NCBI GenBank assembly: GCA_029256665.1
Contig: JAQSXN010000179.1
Location: forward strand, 1-7,374
Length of the DNA stretch: 7,374 nt
Source: Paenibacillus sp.
Lineage (GTDB): Bacteria; Bacillota; Bacilli; Paenibacillales; Paenibacillaceae
Reading direction: 5' to 3'
Positions 5,856 to 7,374 of the stretch are shown here, piece after piece (the stretch's first letter is position 1; the number at the start of each line of letters is the position of its first letter). The notes below the pieces were generated by a model. The model did not search any database and was not told where the DNA came from. It was given only the letters and a program-made list of their open reading frames with translations. A program made the position numbers and the translations under genes.

Positions 5856-6782
5856 TTAGCCTTCAGTCCCTTCTGCGCTGTCGTCGCTCTCTCCGCTCGT
5901 TTGCGCGGCGGCCAAATACGTCCAGCTTCCCTTCTGCGTCACGATGCCATCCCGCATCAATTTGCCGATCGCGCGTTTAAATGCGGACTTGCTGATGCCG
6001 AAGCGCTTCTTGATCAGGTCGGCTTCGGTTTCGTCGGAGTAAGGCATCGCGCCGCCGGGACGCTCCTTGAGGAACGCCAGAATCCGGTCCGCGTCCTCGA
6101 CGCGGCCGACTTCCTTGCGTTCGGTCATCGCCAGATTGACTCTGCCGTCCTCGCGGATAAAGGTCACGCGAGCGCGCACCCGTTCCCCTAAGCGCAGCGG
6201 CTTCGTGCGTTCGGAGCTCGGAATGAGGCCGTACACGCCGAAGCCGACAACGCCGCCGTCTACCATGACAAACGATCCCATTTGGAGCGACTTGGTTACC
6301 CAGCCTTCCACCCAATTGTTTTTCCAAGCCTCGGGAGCCGGGAATACGAGCGGGGACAATTCCTCTTCGAAAGCCGTCTTGGCGACAAGCCTGCCGATTT
6401 TGTCGTGCCGCATCGTCACGTGCACTTCGTCTCCGACCAACGGACGGTACGGAATGCTCTCCGGCAGCTCCGACAACGGCAGCAGAAGATGGCGGCTGAG
6501 CCCCATCTCGAGGAAACAGCCCAGCTTGGGATGCACGTCCGCCACGCGAAGTCTAGCAAGCTCGCCCACATGAAGCAGCGACTGTTTCATCGTGGCGGCA
6601 ATTCGATCCTCGGAATCGTAATACACGAATATGTCGACGGAATCGCCGATATGCGGCTTGGAGCCGACGAGCTCGGTATAATGGAGGAGCACCTCCGACT
6701 CGCCGTCGCTTAGAAAGTAACCGTAAGGCGACACTTCGCGCTCGACGCGAAGGGTATATCTCGTACCCGCGGTCAGCGTCAT
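5856..6782 (-). CDS. cvfB: CvfB-family RNA-binding protein (S1 domains plus winged helix)
   Basis: This 308-residue protein resembles Staphylococcus aureus CvfB and B. subtilis YitL, cytoplasmic RNA-binding proteins made of three S1-like beta-barrels and a C-terminal winged helix. Approximate domains here are S1-1 at 5-65 (YGYFLSDGESEVLLHYTEL), S1-2 at 70-137 (GCFLEMGLSRHLLLPLSEL), S1-3 at 155-222 (GSFVMVDGGVVGFGVYGLI, ending VNLAMTER) and a winged helix at about 228-290, with FGISKSAFKRAIGKLMRDG as the recognition-helix region. The last 15 or so residues are a Ser/Glu-rich tail. The ATG at 6782 overlaps the rsfS stop as ATGA, indicating translational coupling; a longer reading to 6812 lies within rsfS and is rejected. 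In S. aureus CvfB influences virulence gene expression and RNA turnover. Here its placement with rsfS suggests a link to ribosome or RNA metabolism, which is inference. Confidence 0.9.
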   Translation of the reverse strand: MTLTAGTRYTLRVEREVSPYGYFLSDGESEVLLHYTELVGSKPHIGDSVDIFVYYDSEDRIAATMKQSLLHVGELARLRVADVHPKLGCFLEMGLSRHLLLPLSELPESIPYRPLVGDEVHVTMRHDKIGRLVAKTAFEEELSPLVFPAPEAWKNNWVEGWVTKSLQMGSFVMVDGGVVGFGVYGLIPSSERTKPLRLGERVRARVTFIREDGRVNLAMTERKEVGRVEDADRILAFLKERPGGAMPYSDETEADLIKKRFGISKSAFKRAIGKLMRDGIVTQKGSWTYLAAAQTSGESDDSAEGTEG

Positions 6783-7126
6783 GCGAATTCCACGACCTTC
6801 GCGTCCGACCACAGCCGCTCCAAGCTATAATATTCGCGTTCGTCGCGGTGGAAGACGTGAACGATGACGTCTCCGAGATCGATCAGCACCCATCTCGCCG
6901 TATCCATGCCCTCGAGCCCGCGAATTCTGGCCCCGTTTTTTTCGGCCTGCTTGCGGACCTCCGTCGCGATCGCCTGCACCTGCGTATCGGAATTACCGCT
7001 GCAGATGACGAAATAATCGGCAACAAGCGACACTTCCTTAAGGTTGAGGGCGATAACGTCGACGGCTTTTTTATCCTCGGCGGCTTCCACCGCTAATTTC
7101 ACCAATGCATCGGACTGTACTGCCAT
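6779..7126 (-). CDS. rsfS: Ribosomal silencing factor RsfS
   Basis: RsfS (YqeL/YbeB/Iojap family) binds ribosomal protein uL14 on the large subunit and blocks joining of the subunits, lowering translation when nutrients are short. The product is 115 residues, the usual size. Family signatures are clear: DYFVICSGNSDTQVQAIA (37-54) and, from LEGMDTARWVLIDLG (71-85), the run through HVFHRDEREYYSLERLW (90-106). The start ATG at 7126 has an excellent AGGAGG (7138-7133) 6 bases upstream. An in-frame extension to 7159 passes through that site and is rejected. It is the first supported gene of rsfS-cvfB-yqeM. In Bacillus, yqeK normally lies directly upstream; here at least 200 bases of repeats intervene and no clear yqeK end is seen. 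Confidence 0.95.
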   Translation of the reverse strand: MAVQSDALVKLAVEAAEDKKAVDVIALNLKEVSLVADYFVICSGNSDTQVQAIATEVRKQAEKNGARIRGLEGMDTARWVLIDLGDVIVHVFHRDEREYYSLERLWSDAKVVEFA

Positions 7127-7140
7127 TATTGACCTCCTAA

Positions 7141-7256
7141 GTGTTTTCGTAGAAAACACGGCTTCTTAAGCATAATCTTAGCGTTTGCGGAGCAAACGCA
7201 TCTTTGTAAGGATTCTCAACGTTTACGCAGAAAACGCATCTTCGTAAGTGATACTT
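7141..7256. repeat. Three tandem hairpin repeats upstream of rsfS
   Basis: Three related units of 38-40 bases lie at 7141-7180, 7181-7218 and 7219-7256. Each starts with a short hairpin and continues with a sequence like ATCTTCGTAAG. The hairpins are GTGTTTTC-GTA-GAAAACAC (perfect 8 bp), GCGTTTGC-GGA-GCAAACGC (perfect 8 bp) and an imperfect ACGTTTAC-GCA-GAAAACGC. In the first two, both arms have changed together so that pairing is kept. The rsfS-proximal hairpin ends only two bases before AGGAGG. They resemble a dispersed Paenibacillus-type intergenic repeat; that comparison is from memory. Confidence 0.8.
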
Positions 7257-7278
7257 TGCTTTTTCCTCTCTAATAAAA

Positions 7279-7327
7279 GTCAAAAAGTTCGGTTCTCAGT
7301 GCGTAATGGGAAGCGGACTTTCTGAAC
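7279..7327. repeat. Imperfect inverted repeat upstream of the hairpin array
   Basis: GTCAAAAAGTTCGG (7279-7292) and GCGGACTTTCTGAAC (7313-7327) form an imperfect inverted repeat, with G-T pairs and one unmatched base, across about 20 bases. With the three hairpin units it fills nearly all of 7141-7330. The flanking sequence to 7374 contains no supported gene: the longest minus-strand frame entering from the window edge stops after about 25 codons and is unrecognised. Confidence 0.5.
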
Positions 7328-7374
7328 AACCTCTAACCTCTTCTATTATGTGCCGGATAACTCCTCGATTAAAC

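Noticed and set aside
5220..6191. A 323-codon plus-strand reading frame opposite the methyltransferase and cvfB
   Set aside because: It spans two recognisable antisense genes and shows no family motif or start signal.
7260..7374. Possible C-terminal end of yqeK on the minus strand
   Set aside because: Each minus-strand frame stops within a short distance and none gives a recognisable sequence.

Overview
The window looks like chromosomal DNA of a Paenibacillus-like Firmicute. This rests on protein resemblance to Bacillus subtilis NrdE/NrdF/NrdI, YqeL (RsfS) and YqeM, on strong AGGAGG-type ribosome binding sites with frequent GTG/TTG starts, and on a gene order (rsfS followed by a YqeM-type methyltransferase) typical of Bacillales. 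The genus is an inference and was not tested by any search.

Bases 1-163 hold no gene, only two inverted repeats and a partial tandem duplication of the 3' end of nrdF. Bases 164-3814 are a minus-strand class Ib ribonucleotide reductase operon, nrdI-nrdE-nrdF. NrdI is the flavodoxin-like activator, NrdE the catalytic subunit and NrdF the metal/tyrosyl-radical subunit. nrdI and nrdE overlap, and nrdE and nrdF are separated by about 150 bases containing a perfect 12-bp hairpin. Upstream of nrdI lies a well-formed sigma-A promoter with two NrdR-box-like sequences whose centres are exactly 31 bp apart. These are followed by a terminator-like hairpin between the promoter and the gene. Transcription of the operon therefore appears to be repressed by NrdR and may also be attenuated.

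Divergent from nrdI, on the plus strand, is a 72-codon gene for an unrecognised, charged, coiled-coil-like protein. It is followed by about 720 bases of non-coding DNA that include two perfect 37-bp tandem repeats flanked by degenerate copies, each built from two imperfect palindromes.

Bases 5082-7126 are a second minus-strand operon: rsfS (ribosomal silencing factor), a CvfB-type S1-domain RNA-binding protein, and a YqeM-type SAM-dependent methyltransferase. Its genes are tightly coupled (ATGA overlap, then TAA directly abutting GTG) and the operon ends in an intrinsic terminator at 5037-5062. Upstream of rsfS, three tandem hairpin repeats and a further inverted repeat fill the space where yqeK would normally adjoin; no gene can be supported in 7127-7374.

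The genes are ordinary housekeeping genes. The interest lies in the regulatory architecture of the nrd operon and in the intergenic repeat elements. I see no mobile element, CRISPR array, tRNA or rRNA, and no evidence of a wholly new multi-gene system.
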